From Bacillota bacterium (GTDB lineage: Bacteria > Vulcanimicrobiota > JAMDEM01), in assembly GCA_023486985.1 (NCBI GenBank), contig JAMDEM010000027.1:1-8647 (forward strand): DNA of 8,647 bases, in the 5' to 3' direction. This document shows, piece after piece, positions 6,013 to 8,647 of this stretch. The notes below the pieces were generated by a model. That model made no database searches, had not been told where the DNA came from, and was given only the letters and a program-made list of their open reading frames with translations. The position numbers and the translations under genes are program-made. The first letter of the stretch is position 1. The number at the start of each line of letters is the position of its first letter.

Positions 6013-6930
6013 TTAAATCTTAAAGTTCCTCTCCTGAAATTTTATCATAGATTCCGTTAATTTGATAGATTTTTCAGTCATAACCTGAGCTAAATCATAC
6101 ATCTTGTTTAAATTTTCCATGGCAGGCGAATTAAGGAATGTCTCAAAAAGCTTTATAGCCGCACCAAAATCCTTATACCCCTCGAGCCACATGGAATGAA
6201 GCTCCTGAAGCTCAAATGGGGGTTTGTATTTGTTTATGGAAATCATCATGGCAGACATTCCACCCGACAGCTTCTTCACATCTTTTAAAATCTCATCAAA
6301 ATTTGCATGTTCAACAACAGCTCTGGTAAAAAGTTCGCTGAAAGTTTTCTGCATGGAAAAAAACTTTATATCATAGGGAAGAATGGCTGTGCTCCACTTA
6401 TAATAGCTGCGTATAATCTGCGTCTCTTTGCTGAAATTATACTTTTTTTGAAAATCATAAACAGCGGAATTCAGCTCAACCTGAAGGTTGAGAAAACTAT
6501 CGGAGAATGCATCGGTAAAAGTTAAAAGGTTCTTCATATCGCTTTTTGAAGAAGTATCTGTTTCCTGGACGATTTTCACACTGTCCTCAAGAAATTTTTT
6601 AAAGCGGCTGGAAAACTTGATGACCGTTTTATGAAGCGAATCAATTTCTGCAGAAACTTTTATCTCCTGAATACTATTATTAATCTGCCTGACGCGGTCG
6701 CGGTATGCCTTTAATTCTCCAACTGCCTCATCCTGCGGTATCTCGCCTTTCAGCCACTTTGAAATTGTTTCCTGGCTTTCCTCAGCCGCTTTAAGCTCGT
6801 CTATAATCAGCCTTTGGACCTTTGTATCGTAGACGGGATACCTGCTTATCTGGTCAGCCCTTGCCGGCTGACATTGCAGGATAATAAACGCTGCCGCAGT
6901 AATAACCAATAAAAACTTTAAATGTTTCAT
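6013..6930 (-). CDS. Secreted helical protein of unknown function
   Basis: I do not recognise this 305-residue protein. It opens with a signal peptide: MKHLK, a hydrophobic core to about residue 18, and an ARA|D cleavage site (23-26). C20 is preceded by ILQ, which is a poor lipobox, so a soluble periplasmic form is preferred over a lipoprotein. The mature part is almost entirely helical with heptad-like spacing (for example 40-120, 125-165, 210-235, 265-300). It is rich in Lys and Glu, has no further cysteine after C20 and no enzyme motif. Helical-bundle or scaffold roles are possible. GAGG (6937-6940) lies 6 nt before the ATG and directly abuts the 70-bp repeat. It is followed after 2 nt by the GGDEF-like gene, so the two proteins may work together. 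Confidence 0.85.
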   Translation of the reverse strand: MKHLKFLLVITAAAFIILQCQPARADQISRYPVYDTKVQRLIIDELKAAEESQETISKWLKGEIPQDEAVGELKAYRDRVRQINNSIQEIKVSAEIDSLHKTVIKFSSRFKKFLEDSVKIVQETDTSSKSDMKNLLTFTDAFSDSFLNLQVELNSAVYDFQKKYNFSKETQIIRSYYKWSTAILPYDIKFFSMQKTFSELFTRAVVEHANFDEILKDVKKLSGGMSAMMISINKYKPPFELQELHSMWLEGYKDFGAAIKLFETFLNSPAMENLNKMYDLAQVMTEKSIKLTESMIKFQERNFKI

Positions 6931-6940
6931 TTTACGCCTC

Positions 6941-7010
6941 TTTTATTTTGCTTCGGAATACCCCGCAGTCTTGCTGCGGGGTCTCAATCTGCAAAACAAG
7001 CTTTGCTTAT
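6941..7010 (-). repeat. 70-bp structured intergenic repeat, copy 2
   Basis: Inverted copy of 492-561 with 3 mismatches. It fills almost the whole 76-nt gap between cvpA and the secreted-protein gene. It contains the cvpA stop codon (7007-7009) at one end and touches the next ribosome site at the other. The inner stem pairs 6960-6968 with 6974-6982 and the outer stem pairs 6943-6951 with 6991-6999. The differences from copy 1 fall in the hairpin loop, the internal loop and just outside the outer stem, so both stems are kept. There is no U-run on either side. It could lower readthrough, protect the mRNA 3' end of pheT-cvpA, or be a passive mobile repeat. Confidence 0.9.
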
Positions 7011-7642
7011 CCACCTGAATTATTACTTATTATCAACTTATCAACAAATTTCTTATAATTACCAACAACTTCCTGAGAGGCGGGCACACCTGTCCTGCTT
7101 CCATGTTTTTTTAACGGCTTTTTCTTTAGATTTTCAATGGCATTTTTAAAATCCTCGTAAACCTCCGGAGGAGAAACAGCGCTTAAAATCCCTTCAAATA
7201 CAGCAGAAGTTGATTGTATAACTTTTGCCGTTGGAGACGTTTGTATTGCATCCCTTGCATCAGGCACAGCTATTGCCAGCAGAATTAAAAGAAGCCAGGC
7301 AAGTATCAAAGATTTTGGAAAGGCAATAATGCCTCCGACTACCTCGTTCACCGTTTTCAAGCCGGGTACTCTGGCGAACTTATCAATCATAAGAGCAATT
7401 ACGTAAATAATTATAGCTATCGGGATAAATATTACAAAATAAGAAACGATATTTGCCATGTTTACAGGCCAGTGAAAAGTATGCATGGCAAACCTTGCCA
7501 GATACCTGTAAAGATGAACCGTAACAGTAGTGCCCAGAATCAGAATCAAAATATCCGAAATTTCCAGCACAAATCCCCGCCTGACGCCTCCAAAAGTAAC
7601 AAGAACTACCAGAAGAATCATCACAATATCAACCCAGTTCAA
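7007..7642 (-). CDS. cvpA: CvpA family membrane protein
   Basis: Inner-membrane protein of the CvpA (colicin V production) family. It is linked in known bacteria to envelope maintenance and colicin V export, and its molecular role is unsettled. The 211-residue product starts with the typical NWVDIVMILLVVLVTFGGVRRGF and has four hydrophobic segments (about 4-20, 27-44, 65-86, 101-127). The family GLKTVNEVVGGIIAFPKSLILAW stretch (94-116) is present, then a hydrophilic tail of about 80 residues rich in Lys. The start is TTG, with GAGG 4 nt upstream; the MNW beginning matches the family, so the rare start is believable. It lies 14 nt after pheT, a common cvpA neighbourhood. Its stop codon belongs to the 70-bp repeat. 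Confidence 0.93.
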   Translation of the reverse strand: MNWVDIVMILLVVLVTFGGVRRGFVLEISDILILILGTTVTVHLYRYLARFAMHTFHWPVNMANIVSYFVIFIPIAIIIYVIALMIDKFARVPGLKTVNEVVGGIIAFPKSLILAWLLLILLAIAVPDARDAIQTSPTAKVIQSTSAVFEGILSAVSPPEVYEDFKNAIENLKKKPLKKHGSRTGVPASQEVVGNYKKFVDKLIISNNSGG

Positions 7643-7656
7643 AAAACCTCACTCCC

Positions 7657-8647
7657 CTATTCTCTTATCTTCGCGCCAAACTTTGACTCCATTACACTGC
7701 AAATATTTTCTCTTGCAATATTTATCTCCTCATCGGTAAGGGTTCTCTCCATTGACTGAAAAGTAAGGGAATATGCCATGCTCTTCTTTCCCGGAGGAAT
7801 CTGCTCTCCCTTATAAACATCAAAACATTCAATCTGCACCAGGAATTCCGGTCCGGCATTTTTAATTGCTTCGTCAATATCAGAACCGGGAATCTCATCG
7901 CTTATTATCATGGCAATATCCCTTTCCACCGAGGGAAACTTTGGAATACTTGAATAAACTTTACGCGGGATAAGAGGAATTATTTTGTCAAGATAAATTT
8001 CCGAGAGAAATATTTCTCTTTCAATATCCAGCTTTTCAGCCGAAAACGGGTTAAGCCTGCCCAGGCAGCCGCATTCCTCATTGTTAACAAGAATTTTGGC
8101 AGACTGGCCCGGATGGAAATAAGAATACTCCGAAGGAACAAATTTATATTTTATACCAAGCTCGGCAAAGAAAGTTTCCATTACTCCTTTAGCGTAATAA
8201 AAATCAACTGTTTCTCCCGAAAGGGCGGTTGAGAGAATCAGCCTCTCTTCAAGAAAACCTTCGGCGGAAAAATAGACCCTGGCAATTTCAAAGATTTTTA
8301 CATCAAAATTCTTTACCCTGAAATTCCTTGAAGCTGCTTCAACAAGATGATAAAGAAGACTTCCTCTTACAATTCTTTGTTCCTCAACTAAAGGATTTTT
8401 TACGGAAAGCCAGTCCTTAACGGCAAACGGCATCTTTTCAAATGATTCCTGGGAAGCCATGGTTAAGGTGAAAACTTCATAAAGCCCTGCACGGGAAAGG
8501 ATGTCCCGGCACAGGCTTTCTATCTTATCAACTGCCGTTGTTCTTCCCACAACCCCGCCGCCTCCGGGAAAGGTATAAGGTATATTATCATAGCCATAAG
8601 TCCTGGCAACTTCTTCAACCATATCAATTTCTTCTTGAGTCTGCAAA
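7657..8647 (-). CDS. pheT: Phenylalanine-tRNA ligase beta subunit, C-terminal part
   Basis: Beta subunit of the cytoplasmic alpha2-beta2 enzyme that charges tRNA-Phe. The fragment of about 330 residues opens at the end of the B5 domain with EEIDMVEEVARTYGYDNIP, where acidic residues (D8, E11, E12 of the fragment) match the conserved metal-binding cluster of the family. The catalytic-like core with NPLVEEQRIVRGSLL follows (about 84-98), then FHPGQSA (177-183). The FDX-ACB anticodon-binding domain, from KFPSVERDIAMII to the end (about 236-329), completes the fragment. The true start lies beyond the window edge; the frame is still open at 8647. A glycine-rich loop PGGGG (27-31) follows the GYDNIP motif. 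The C-terminus is complete and intact. It is probably the upstream part of the operon containing cvpA. Confidence 0.97.
   Translation of the reverse strand, partial: LQTQEEIDMVEEVARTYGYDNIPYTFPGGGGVVGRTTAVDKIESLCRDILSRAGLYEVFTLTMASQESFEKMPFAVKDWLSVKNPLVEEQRIVRGSLLYHLVEAASRNFRVKNFDVKIFEIARVYFSAEGFLEERLILSTALSGETVDFYYAKGVMETFFAELGIKYKFVPSEYSYFHPGQSAKILVNNEECGCLGRLNPFSAEKLDIEREIFLSEIYLDKIIPLIPRKVYSSIPKFPSVERDIAMIISDEIPGSDIDEAIKNAGPEFLVQIECFDVYKGEQIPPGKKSMAYSLTFQSMERTLTDEEINIARENICSVMESKFGAKIRE

Noticed and set aside
6922..7149. Open reading frame of 75 codons on the plus strand across repeat copy 2
   Set aside because: It is antisense to cvpA and its beginning is the repeat. No protein-like features were seen.
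8644..8646. TTG at the window end as the pheT start
   Set aside because: It is a leucine codon in the middle of the B5-to-core boundary. Full beta subunits extend several hundred residues further upstream.

Overview
The window looks like chromosomal DNA from a Gram-negative-type bacterium with moderate to low G+C (about 40% by eye). Evidence is one protein with a cleavable signal peptide, several membrane-anchored proteins with presumably extracytoplasmic domains, Shine-Dalgarno sites of the AGGAG type, and normal use of TGA as stop. No gene here fixes the phylum. The mix of housekeeping genes with weakly recognisable envelope proteins would suit an uncultivated lineage, but that is inference. 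There are no phage, plasmid, transposase, tRNA, rRNA or CRISPR signatures.

Layout. Bases 1-195 are an A/T-rich leader with two small hairpins and an unused Shine-Dalgarno-like site, leading to an HU-family nucleoid protein (196-495, +). HU is followed by a 70-bp structured repeat (492-561) and a clear intrinsic terminator (580-608). Next on + come a DUF4126 membrane protein (654-1223), a large hybrid histidine kinase with receiver domains at both ends (1387-3609), and a membrane-anchored beta-rich protein of unknown function (3638-4309). The last gene has a perfect -10 box almost on top of its start codon.

The right half is a single minus-strand gene train, read right to left: pheT (C-terminal part, running off the window), cvpA, a secreted helical protein, a polytopic membrane protein with a degenerate GGDEF domain, and a membrane-anchored YHS-domain protein. 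Gaps are 14 nt, 76 nt, 2 nt and a 4-nt overlap, so co-transcription is likely. The train ends tail-to-tail with the 3638-4309 gene, with an 11-bp overlap of the coding ends, and a likely terminator lies inside that neighbour's 3' end.

The most distinctive signal is the 70-bp repeat. One copy follows HU and one follows cvpA, in opposite orientation, with only 3 mismatches in 70. Each copy begins at the stop codon of the gene before it, and all three substitutions spare both paired stems. It has no U-run, so it is not an ordinary terminator. A second item of interest is the uncharacterised set of secreted helical protein, dead-GGDEF membrane protein and YHS membrane protein hitched behind pheT-cvpA. 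I found no proven new system; these are the leads.
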